From positions 49,929 through 113,928 of the forward strand of contig JAOZFT010000004.1 in assembly GCA_027492035.1 (NCBI GenBank): a stretch of 64,000 bases of DNA, in the 5' to 3' direction. The notes under the pieces are model-generated. The model saw only the letters and a program-made list of their open reading frames with translations, had not been told where the DNA came from and made no database searches. The position numbers and the translations under genes are program-made. Shown one piece after another: positions 27,018 through 34,705 of the stretch. This DNA is from Thermoproteota archaeon. GTDB lineage: Archaea; Korarchaeota; JAOZGF01; JAOZFZ01. Each line of letters starts with the position of its first letter. Within the stretch, counting starts at the first letter, position 1.

Positions 27018-27452
27018 ATGCCTATTAAAATCAGGGTAGATCATCCAGATAGATGTATGGGCTGCTATAACTGTGTTTTTGCCTGCAGCCGAGAACTGTA
27101 CGGAGTGATTTCTAAAAGATTTTCTGCAATTCAGGTGCACGATTCAAAAACTTCAAATACGTTTCTCATAAGGGTTTGTGTCGGCTGCACCGACCCTGAC
27201 TGCGCCAACGCCTGCCCCTACGAAGCATTGAAACCTCGGCCGGAAGGAGGAGTTGAACTTGTCAACCCTGACAAATGTAAAAAATGTGAAGATAGACCCT
27301 GCATACCAGCATGTCCAGTGAATGCTTTACCATGGGACCCTATCAATAAGAAACCCATAATTTGCACAGAGTGCGGTGAATGTGCCAAATACTGTCCACA
27401 TGAAGTTATTTTTTACGGAGAAGTGATTGAAGCTACACCGTCTCCGATTTAA
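27018..27452 (+). CDS. Multi-cluster ferredoxin, AOR-associated electron carrier subunit
   Basis: This 144-aa protein carries four [4Fe-4S] cysteine sets: CMGCYNCVFAC, CVGCTDPDCANAC, CKKCEDRPCIPAC and CTECGECAKYC. It is of the HycB/YdhY/AorB type. It directly precedes the AOR gene (16 bp) and most likely accepts or gives electrons to the tungstoenzyme. It is cytoplasmic, with no signal. GGTG lies 7 nt upstream of ATG. It is the first gene of a five-gene operon with aor, cooC, a corrinoid protein and the MtmB-like methyltransferase. Confidence 0.9.
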   Translation: MPIKIRVDHPDRCMGCYNCVFACSRELYGVISKRFSAIQVHDSKTSNTFLIRVCVGCTDPDCANACPYEALKPRPEGGVELVNPDKCKKCEDRPCIPACPVNALPWDPINKKPIICTECGECAKYCPHEVIFYGEVIEATPSPI

Positions 27453-27468
27453 AAGGAAGGGAGAAAAA

Positions 27469-29220
27469 GTGGAGAAAGTACTTTTTATAGATCTAACTGA
27501 AAGGAAAGTTTGGAGTGAAGAGAAGGGGGAATTGTTTAAAAAATTCCTAGGAGGATCAGGAGTTGCAATAAATTTGCTTCATGAACTTTGCCCTGAAAAA
27601 GAGGATCCTTTCTCACCTGAGAACCCGATAATTTTCGCTGTAGGGCCCCTGTTAGGGGTTTACCCATCTTGCACAAAAACAATAGCAATGTTTAAATCTC
27701 CTTTAACAGGGAATTTAGGTGAATCACACGCAGGAGGCAGGTTCGGTACAGCTTTAAGATGTGCTGGCTACGGCGCAGTAGTTATAAAGGGAGTTTCAGC
27801 AGAACCTGTTTACTTAGATATTTACGACAATGACAAGGTGTTGTTTAAAAGAGCCGCTTCCTTCCTTGGGCTTCCACCCAGAAGAATAATAGATTATCTG
27901 AAAAGAGAGGATGTGCTGGGTTTAGAGAGTGTAATTGCAACAGGGTTAGCAAGTGAAAAATTTGTCGCGTTCGCAGGGGTAATAGTTGATAAACACTTCT
28001 ATTTTGGAAGATTAGGTTTAGGTACAATTTTTGGAGCAAAGAATTTGAAAGCCATAAGAATAACTTCTGACGGTAAGATTCCGATAAAAAACGTAGATGA
28101 ATACAAGATTTTGTATGATGAAATTTATGAGAAGATAGTTAAAACGGATGCTATGGCTAAATACCATAACTTAGGAACTCCTCAAAATGTTCATTCTTTA
28201 AATGAAATAAGAGGCCTTCCAACAAGAAACTTTCTTTCAGGATATTTTGAAGAAGCTGAAACCATTTCAGGAGAATATTTTGCAGATAACATTTTGTTAC
28301 GTAAAATGCCATGCTCCCACTGCCCAATAGGATGCAAACATGTGGCACTGGTTAAGGAACAATTTGCTGCACAACATGAGCTAGAAGTTCTTGAACTTCC
28401 ATACGACTATGAACCAATTTATTCACTTGGTTCAAACCTTGGAGTAAGTGACACAGTAGGGGTGCTTAAGCTTATTTCAACCTGTGACCTTTATGGCTTG
28501 GACGCCATGATAACAGGCAACTTACTTGCGTGGGTTACTGAAGCATTCATGAGAAATTTAGTGACTGAAAAAGAAACCTTGGGACTGAAACCTAAATGGG
28601 GTTATTACGAAACCTACATAAAAATGATTGAAAACATAGTTAAAATGCCTAACTCTTTCTATGCGAGTCTTGCAATGGGTAAAGTGCCTGTGAAGGAGGG
28701 AGAAAGTTTCTACATGACAATTGGCGGTAACGGAGTAGCAGGTTACCACACAGGCCTAGCCCAAGTTTTAGGTACAGCCATTGGCGCTAGACACTCCCAC
28801 GTAAGCAACGCAGGATACTCTTTAGACCAAAAGTACTTAGGAAAAGAATTACCACCCGAAGAAATAGTTGATACATTAATAACTGAAGAACAGAAGAGAT
28901 GCATACTTGAATCATGTGGAGTGTGTCTATTCGCGAGAAGAGTTTATGATTTAGAACTTATTTCGAAAGCTTTAAATCCTTTAGGCTGGAATTACTCAGC
29001 AGATGAACTCAGAGAAATCGGTAAAGAGATTTATAGGCTGAAGTTTAAGTTTAAGTTCAGGGAAGGGTTCCAATTTGAAACTTTGCACATCCCAGAAAGG
29101 TTCTTTGAAACCCCCTCAGCTAATGGCTTAATAAGTAAAAAGAAATTCTTTAAAGCATTAAATTACGCAGCGAAAAGGATAAAGGAACTAGCTGAAATTC
29201 CAGTGGTTGAAAAGAAATGA
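27469..29220 (+). CDS. aor: Aldehyde:ferredoxin oxidoreductase family protein
   Basis: This 583-aa tungstopterin enzyme of the AOR/FOR family interconverts aldehydes and acids with ferredoxin. The N-terminal domain contains LGGSGVAINLLHE, GNLGESHAGGRFGTALRCAGY and GRLGLGTIFGAKNLKAI. The [4Fe-4S] ligands are CSHCPIGC at about 282-289 and the distal Cys in LESCGVCLF. The track begins at 27427 inside the ferredoxin gene; I prefer GTG 27469, which has GGAAGGGA upstream and restores the normal N-terminus (VEKVLFIDLT). It overlaps cooC by 4 nt. The aldehyde substrate cannot be deduced. Its operon with a corrinoid methyltransferase is unusual. Confidence 0.9.
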   Translation: MEKVLFIDLTERKVWSEEKGELFKKFLGGSGVAINLLHELCPEKEDPFSPENPIIFAVGPLLGVYPSCTKTIAMFKSPLTGNLGESHAGGRFGTALRCAGYGAVVIKGVSAEPVYLDIYDNDKVLFKRAASFLGLPPRRIIDYLKREDVLGLESVIATGLASEKFVAFAGVIVDKHFYFGRLGLGTIFGAKNLKAIRITSDGKIPIKNVDEYKILYDEIYEKIVKTDAMAKYHNLGTPQNVHSLNEIRGLPTRNFLSGYFEEAETISGEYFADNILLRKMPCSHCPIGCKHVALVKEQFAAQHELEVLELPYDYEPIYSLGSNLGVSDTVGVLKLISTCDLYGLDAMITGNLLAWVTEAFMRNLVTEKETLGLKPKWGYYETYIKMIENIVKMPNSFYASLAMGKVPVKEGESFYMTIGGNGVAGYHTGLAQVLGTAIGARHSHVSNAGYSLDQKYLGKELPPEEIVDTLITEEQKRCILESCGVCLFARRVYDLELISKALNPLGWNYSADELREIGKEIYRLKFKFKFREGFQFETLHIPERFFETPSANGLISKKKFFKALNYAAKRIKELAEIPVVEKK

Positions 29221-30014
29221 AAATTTGTATTTCCGGGAAAGGGGGTACAGGAAAAACAACTCTTGCAGGGACTCTTTCACGCTTGTTCGGGAGGGATGGT
29301 TATAAAGTTTTAGCAATAGACGCTGACCCAAACACTACACTAGCTTCAGCACTGGGCATACCGCCTGAAACAGCTGAAAAAATAATACCTATTTCCGAAA
29401 ATAAGGAATTAATCAAGGAAAGAACAGGCACCCAACCAGGAAGTTCATGGGGTGTTTTCTTCAACCTTGTACCTGATGTAAGAGATATAAAGGATAAGTT
29501 CAGTATTCAAGCACCCGACTCAGTATCTTTACTAGTGACTGGAACAATTGAATTCGGTGGAGGAGGCTGCTTCTGCCCAGCAGCTGCTTTACTGAAAACC
29601 CTCCTTAGTTATCTTATAGTGAGGGAGAAGGATGTGGTAATTGTTGACATGGAAGCAGGGCTAGAGCACTTGGGACGGGGAGTAACAAAAGAATTTGATG
29701 TCCTTTTAATCGTAGTAGAACCCAGCCTCAAATCCTTAGAAACAGCCGAGAAGATAAGAAAATTAGCTGAAGATTTATCAATAAAGGAAGTATTTGTTGT
29801 CCCTAATAAGGTCTCCACTAAAGAACAATCAAGAAGAATCAAGGAGTATCTTTCTAACAAGGGATTTGAAGAAATAGGGGAAATACCTTATGACACAAAC
29901 GTGATTGAAGCAGACATGGTTGGTAAAGCTTTACTTGATTACAACCCAAACTCTAAAGCAGTGAAAGCAATAAAGAAAATTTACCAAGGACTTGTTAAAC
30001 TAAATCAACATTAA
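29217..30014 (+). CDS. cooC: CooC-type nickel-insertion ATPase
   Basis: This 265-aa MinD-like ATPase matures nickel carbon monoxide dehydrogenase or ACS. The deviant Walker A is GKGGTGKTT at 7-15, VLAIDADPNTTLA follows, and the CxC metal motif is in GGGGCFCPAAALL (C118, C120). VIVDMEAGLEHLGRG is the Walker B/switch region. The ATG overlaps the AOR stop (ATGA). It is the expected accessory for the CODH/ACS encoded about 10 kb away, but here sits inside the methyltransferase operon, linking that operon to CODH/ACS. Confidence 0.93.
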   Translation: MKICISGKGGTGKTTLAGTLSRLFGRDGYKVLAIDADPNTTLASALGIPPETAEKIIPISENKELIKERTGTQPGSSWGVFFNLVPDVRDIKDKFSIQAPDSVSLLVTGTIEFGGGGCFCPAAALLKTLLSYLIVREKDVVIVDMEAGLEHLGRGVTKEFDVLLIVVEPSLKSLETAEKIRKLAEDLSIKEVFVVPNKVSTKEQSRRIKEYLSNKGFEEIGEIPYDTNVIEADMVGKALLDYNPNSKAVKAIKKIYQGLVKLNQH

Positions 30015-30051
30015 AAATCCCTAATCCATAAAAAATTGGAGGAGGGGCTTA

Positions 30052-30729
30052 GTGCCACCTGACTTGCTGACAGAAATAAAGGAAGCATTAATTTTTGGGA
30101 AATACGATACAGTAGAGAAAAAGGTAAATGAAGCATTGAAAAAGAAAGTTCCACCAATGAAAATCCTAAATGAAGCCTTAATTGAAGGAATGAAAGAAGT
30201 CGGGAGGAAATGGATTGATGGCGAAGTTTTTCTAGCCGACGTAATGATGTCAGCTGAAGCAATGAGGAAGGGAATGAATTTAATTGAGCCATTAATTTCT
30301 AAACCAGGAAAGGAAAGGAAGATTAAGGGCAAAGTGTTAATTGCAACCATTTATACCGACATCCATGACATAGGGAAGAAAATAGTTGCAGCTTTACTGC
30401 AAGCTGAGGGGTACGAAGTAATTGATTTAGGAGTTGATGTCCCACCTTCAAAAATAATTGAGGAGGCTTTAAAGAACAAAGTGGATTTAATTGGTGTTTC
30501 ATGCCTCTTAACAACCTCTATTCTCTACATAAAAGACTTAATTGACTTCCTTTCCACAAGGAAGCTGAGGAATAAATTTATTGTTGCAGTTGGAGGAGCT
30601 GCTTTAACAAAAGATAAATCTGAGGAGATAGGGGCTGATCTCTACGCCGAAACAGCGGAGGAAGCAATTAAAGAAATAAATGAAAAAATTAAAGAGTTTA
30701 AAGCAAGAGGTAAGGAGGGAAATGATTGA
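30052..30729 (+). CDS. Corrinoid protein of a methyltransferase system (MtmC-like)
   Basis: This 225-aa protein carries a corrinoid between a methyltransferase and an acceptor. The N-terminal helical B12-binding-2 domain (about 1-90) contains ALIEGMKEVGRKWIDGEVFLADVMMSAEAM. The Rossmann-like B12 domain follows with TDIHDIGKKIV (DxHxxG; H105 as the lower cobalt ligand), IDLGVDVPPSKII, SCLLTTS and GGAALT. Length equals MtmC/MtbC/MttC. GTG 30052 has GGAGGAGGGG upstream. It overlaps the MtmB-like gene by 8 nt, so the two are almost certainly partners. No RamA-type reactivator is next to it. Confidence 0.92.
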   Translation: MPPDLLTEIKEALIFGKYDTVEKKVNEALKKKVPPMKILNEALIEGMKEVGRKWIDGEVFLADVMMSAEAMRKGMNLIEPLISKPGKERKIKGKVLIATIYTDIHDIGKKIVAALLQAEGYEVIDLGVDVPPSKIIEEALKNKVDLIGVSCLLTTSILYIKDLIDFLSTRKLRNKFIVAVGGAALTKDKSEEIGADLYAETAEEAIKEINEKIKEFKARGKEGND

Positions 30730-32086
30730 CCCCTGGGAGATTATAGGAAGGGGGGAGGAGGGACCCCACATACCTGAAAAAGAATTTGACATGAACCTTT
30801 TCAAAAAACTAGCTTCTTTAGAGAAAGAGTACGAAATAAAATTCAACGGAGAGCCCCTCCTTCAGGATAAACAAATGATAAACTCAATTTATGAAGCAGG
30901 TTTAGAGTTAGCTGTAGAAACAGGTTTCTATTTGCTTGACACACAAAGGAGAATTCTTTTCACAGAGGATGAAATAAAGTATTATTTATCTAAATCCAAG
31001 AAAAAACTAGTTTTAGGCGAAGGGAAAGAAGCTGAAGAATTGGTGAAAAGGGAAATCAATGACAAGAAACCTCCTTTGTTAATAGCAGGAATGGCTGGAA
31101 CCCCTTTACCGGAAAGGGATTTCTTTATTAAAAGCGCCATGTCATACGTTAAAGAAGAGGTGGTGAAGGGTTTAGATCATGGCTCAATAACATCAGTTGA
31201 AGGGAGAGAAGTAAGAACTGGAAGTCCTTTAGAAATTCATGCAACTAGAAGAGAGATAACTTGGTTAAGGGAGGCTTTGCAGAGGGTAGGTAGACCTGGT
31301 TTACATTTACTAGACGGGGAATCAAGCATAACTTCAAAGGGAGTTTTATCTGTGCTTTCACCAAACTATTTAAGAAAAACAGACGCATACTTTGTGCCGG
31401 TGCTAAATGAAATGAAGACAGATTACGTTAGGTTAAGTAAAGCATTAGCTGGAACAGAATACGGTTGTTTAATTGCGAGCTTGGTTGACCCAATTCTTGG
31501 AGGATACTCAAGAGGCCCAGAAGGAACAGCTATTTGTTCAATTGCAGAGTTAATACTGAGCAAAATAATTTATCAAGCCAACTATTTTCTCCTACATCCC
31601 TCAGATATAAGGGTGAAGTCAACAACCACACCTCAGTGTACATGGGTCCTAGGTGCAGTAGGGCAAGCAATAAGTAAGAACACAGACCTTCTTGTTTTTG
31701 CAGATGTTTGGGTTACTTCAGGAGCAGGCACCGAAACTGTTTTCCAAGAAATAGTTCCTAACACCTTAGTGGCTACCTACTCTTCACTGCATTTATTGGG
31801 GCCTGTTACCGCTTGCGGTTTATTACCTAACGGTACAGGTCTTGAGGCAAGATACATGGGGGAAATAGCTGAAACAACAGCAAAGAAACAGCTTAAACCG
31901 GAGATAATTAACGAAGTAGCTTCCCGTTACTTAAATCTCTACATTAACAAGTTATCTTCACCAGATTTAGGAATTAGTTTTAAAGGTCTTTACAACATGG
32001 AGAAAGTGACACCGAGAAAAGAGTATCTGAACACCTTTGTCGCTAACTTTGAAAAGTTTAAGAAAGAAATAGGTATCCACGATTAA
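30722..32086 (+). CDS. MtmB-like methyltransferase without pyrrolysine
   Basis: This 454-aa protein aligns, from memory of Methanosarcina MtmB (458 aa), along its length: NGEPLLQDKQMINSIYEAG, VLGEGKEAEELVKR, GRPGLHLLDGESSITSKG, NEMKTDY, ILGGYSRGPEGTA and LEARYMGEIAETTA. The pyrrolysine position (202 in M. barkeri, GRPGMGVO) corresponds to L197, codon CTA at 31310-31312. There is no in-frame TAG. Residues I recall as lining the MtmB pocket (E259, Q333, Y335) are also not kept. So the fold is kept but substrate or chemistry must differ. ATG 30722 follows AAGGAGGGA; the 14-residue track extension is rejected. Confidence 0.88.
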   Translation: MIDPWEIIGRGEEGPHIPEKEFDMNLFKKLASLEKEYEIKFNGEPLLQDKQMINSIYEAGLELAVETGFYLLDTQRRILFTEDEIKYYLSKSKKKLVLGEGKEAEELVKREINDKKPPLLIAGMAGTPLPERDFFIKSAMSYVKEEVVKGLDHGSITSVEGREVRTGSPLEIHATRREITWLREALQRVGRPGLHLLDGESSITSKGVLSVLSPNYLRKTDAYFVPVLNEMKTDYVRLSKALAGTEYGCLIASLVDPILGGYSRGPEGTAICSIAELILSKIIYQANYFLLHPSDIRVKSTTTPQCTWVLGAVGQAISKNTDLLVFADVWVTSGAGTETVFQEIVPNTLVATYSSLHLLGPVTACGLLPNGTGLEARYMGEIAETTAKKQLKPEIINEVASRYLNLYINKLSSPDLGISFKGLYNMEKVTPRKEYLNTFVANFEKFKKEIGIHD

Positions 32087-32123
32087 AAGTTTAGAAAGTT
32101 ACCTGTTTGCAATGGTTAATTTT

Positions 32124-33494
32124 TCATTGACGTAACCATTTCTTTTCAAGAAACCCTTTGATTTCTCTTGAATCAAAAGGCCCAACCAGGACTTCCCAGC
32201 CGCTAACATCCTCTATTTCTCCACCTAATTTAGCTGCCCTACCTGGAATAATTATTTTCTTATGTTTAACCTTTTCTTCAATTCTGTTTTCTTTAATGAG
32301 TCTAGCTACACTGTCAGGGTTTATTTTATTCCCTGCAACTGAAGTGTTGACACTTAGCCCTCCTGTGTCAACAACAAGCAAGTAAGTTGAAATTCCTTGA
32401 ATTTTTAAGTCATTTGAAACTATGTGGTAGGTTAGAGAGTAGTTTGTAGTCATCATTACGGGAGAGTTTTCGTCAGGAGACCCTATCACGTAAAGTCCTG
32501 GTTTTATTTGTAACGGAATCCTTGGGTCGATGTAGATTGCTTGTCTTAGCAACATTAAAGGAAGAACTGCCCATTTTACGATGTTGGAGAGGATAATTAT
32601 TCCTCCATACCTTAGAAGAAAGGCTGCTGATGCCATTACCTCCCAGTAATCCTTAAAATTGCCATTATTTACCTTGATCAAGTTTGGGAAAACCAAAGTC
32701 GGGTAACCTAGAGTTTTAATTTTCTTCTCAACAGCTCCCCTCCTAATAATTGTTAGTGAACTTATTTCATCCATTAAGTTTTGACCAGGAGGAATTATTA
32801 ATATTTCATTAACTCCGAATTGATTTAATCTGGTAATTAAGGTTTTAACTTCCTCTAGATTGCTTCCATGAACAGCTACGGGGGTTTTAAATTTCTTTGC
32901 AAGCACAGCCATTTGATTCACGTTCATTGACGTAACTGGACATATTAAGGGTTTATCTTCACCCACAAACTCTAAAGCTTTCATTAAAGAGTAGGGAGTA
33001 GTGCTGCAAAGAATTAATGGGAGATTTGTGTGTTGTTTCACTATTTTTAAGGTTTCTACAAATTTTTCAGCGTTACCAGAAACAGACTTCACAGCAAACA
33101 TGTTCAGTTTTAACGTCTGCCCCATTCTCTCAATTCTAAATTCTTCAGCTTCCTTTATTTTTTCAATTATTTCCTCGCTAGACATTCTGTCACTTATTTC
33201 TACTGCGAACAAAGCTTCATTGTAGAATTTCTCTTCATGTCTAAACGCAACTTTCTCTCCCCCTATAACTACTTTGTTTCTTCCAGTACCTATCTCAACT
33301 TTTACAACTGGGGGAGCAGTTTTTGTTAAAAGTGCATCCTTAGCTTCCTCGCTTAAGTAGGGGCATTGTGAAGGGTTTGCCTTCCCTTCAACTATTTTGA
33401 AAGCGAACGCCATACAAGTAGGTACCCCGCATTCTCCACAGTTCTTTTTGGGAAGAAGTTTATAGATGTCGGTAGGACTTATTTTTTTAGCCAT
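32124..33494 (-). CDS. cdhE: CoFeSP large (gamma) subunit, second copy
   Basis: This 456-aa protein is the corrinoid- and [4Fe-4S]-binding gamma subunit that carries the methyl group to ACS. The N-terminal cluster motif is CGECGVPTC followed 16 residues later by another Cys. A TIM-barrel part and a C-terminal corrinoid domain follow (SPDENSPVMMTTNYSLTY, LLVVDTGGLSVNTSVAG, IPGRAAKLGGEIEDVSGW). It is diverged from the cdhE at 34706-36100, mostly in the barrel, with the C-terminus highly alike. I chose ATG 33494 (MAKKIS) since the other copy starts MAKELS at the same point. It is convergent with the methyltransferase operon. Confidence 0.92.
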   Translation of the reverse strand: MAKKISPTDIYKLLPKKNCGECGVPTCMAFAFKIVEGKANPSQCPYLSEEAKDALLTKTAPPVVKVEIGTGRNKVVIGGEKVAFRHEEKFYNEALFAVEISDRMSSEEIIEKIKEAEEFRIERMGQTLKLNMFAVKSVSGNAEKFVETLKIVKQHTNLPLILCSTTPYSLMKALEFVGEDKPLICPVTSMNVNQMAVLAKKFKTPVAVHGSNLEEVKTLITRLNQFGVNEILIIPPGQNLMDEISSLTIIRRGAVEKKIKTLGYPTLVFPNLIKVNNGNFKDYWEVMASAAFLLRYGGIIILSNIVKWAVLPLMLLRQAIYIDPRIPLQIKPGLYVIGSPDENSPVMMTTNYSLTYHIVSNDLKIQGISTYLLVVDTGGLSVNTSVAGNKINPDSVARLIKENRIEEKVKHKKIIIPGRAAKLGGEIEDVSGWEVLVGPFDSREIKGFLEKKWLRQ

Positions 33495-33505
33495 ATTTGC
33501 CGCCT

Positions 33506-34513
33506 TTACCTGGTTTTTAACCACTCCTCCACAGTTATAAACTGCTTAGGTTCATTGAAGAAATTATTAACGAATTCATTTATCAGCTTCGCTGCTTCAG
33601 GGTGTAGGGATGAAGATATGTTTGCTCCAGCCATTATCCCAGTTATTGCCGTTAAAACTTCGAAAGTTATTCCTGTTTTTTCTGTTTCGAGTTTATCTTC
33701 TTCCTGAAGTTCCCTTGCAAGCCAGCTTTCACTTGAAAAAATAATGCTTGGACTTTGAAGGATTTTGTCTCCTCTAAGGGCCCTTATTTTTACTCTTTCA
33801 AGCGTTGAAAAAGTATATTCGATGCCGTAACCTAAAGCCCCCGTGGTCACATCCATAATTATTTCTTTATTTGTTAATCCAAGGTTTAAGAGGGAGGTAT
33901 TAAGTTTAAGTGCTTGGTTTACATCCATGTTTGTTTTTGCAAGTACAGGGTGTTTCTTTTCCAGACAAGCCTTACCTATTTCTTGGAAAGCATTAGTGTA
34001 CACAGGCCCTATTAAACATTTTTCTCCTTCACATATTTCAGCTGATTTCGTCAATATTTCATTGTTTTTCCTGTAATCATCCATTTCAATGATGTCCATT
34101 ACCCCTGTAATTAGGAGGGGGACCTTAACTGCTTGAAGAACTTCCTCAATAACGTTACTTATCTCTTTTTTGAAAGTTTCATTCCTTATAGAGAAGGCAT
34201 CTGTCAATCTTAAGTTAACCATTTCTGCTTTAAATTTATTAACAGCTTCTCTACTCCATTCAACAGGGTTATCTACCAAGTCACCGAAGAAATTAAACAG
34301 GGAACCGGGTAAAGGAGCATGGTAACAATACACTTCGTGAGCTATTCTTGGGGGGTTAGGGTTGATCCCTTCAAAACTGTAGAGAGGTAAGTATTTGTCT
34401 CCCCCTACAGTTACTGAGTAACTTCTAGTTCCCCCTTCAGTTTTTGTGGCCCCAATCTCAACTTCTTTAATTTCGCCCTCATATTTTTCGAAAGAAATGG
34501 GAATACTTGACAT
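33506..34513 (-). CDS. cdhD: CoFeSP small (delta) subunit, second copy, short form
   Basis: This 335-aa protein is the TIM-barrel delta subunit that pairs with CdhE. Family blocks are VEIGATKTEGGTRSYSVTVGG, NPPRIAHEVYC, IIMDVTTGALGYGIEYTFS and MAGANISSSLHPEAA. It starts only about 10-15 residues before the first conserved block, while CdhD1 (36116-37306) has about 65 extra N-terminal residues. The missing segment resembles docking peptides discussed for the 74-aa gene. ATG 34513 is chosen over TTG 34528 because GGTG lies 9 nt before it. The gene is 11 bp upstream of cdhE2, and the pair is separate from cdhD1E1 by about 190 bp. Confidence 0.92.
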   Translation of the reverse strand: MSSIPISFEKYEGEIKEVEIGATKTEGGTRSYSVTVGGDKYLPLYSFEGINPNPPRIAHEVYCYHAPLPGSLFNFFGDLVDNPVEWSREAVNKFKAEMVNLRLTDAFSIRNETFKKEISNVIEEVLQAVKVPLLITGVMDIIEMDDYRKNNEILTKSAEICEGEKCLIGPVYTNAFQEIGKACLEKKHPVLAKTNMDVNQALKLNTSLLNLGLTNKEIIMDVTTGALGYGIEYTFSTLERVKIRALRGDKILQSPSIIFSSESWLARELQEEDKLETEKTGITFEVLTAITGIMAGANISSSLHPEAAKLINEFVNNFFNEPKQFITVEEWLKTR

Positions 34514-34705
34514 TTCAGTTTTCACCAAAAAATTACTTGGGTGAACAGAAACCTCTTTTTCAAATAAGTTTTTCCCTTAAAACAGTTTATTTGTCTCCTT
34601 CTAGAGGTGCAAAGTTCCCTTAGGAAAGGAAACGTGACTTCAAGGATGGGGTTAACACTGGATAATTTCTTTTGTGAGAGAAAAAATGTAGGTGTTAGGA
34701 AAAAA

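Noticed and set aside
30680-30721. 14-residue upstream extension of the MtmB-like ORF in the track
   Set aside because: It lies within the corrinoid protein gene, and a strong AAGGAGGGA directly precedes ATG 30722.
31310-31315. TAG within CTAGAC at the pyrrolysine-equivalent site
   Set aside because: The TAG is out of frame; the in-frame codons are CTA and GAC, so no amber codon or pyrrolysine is involved.
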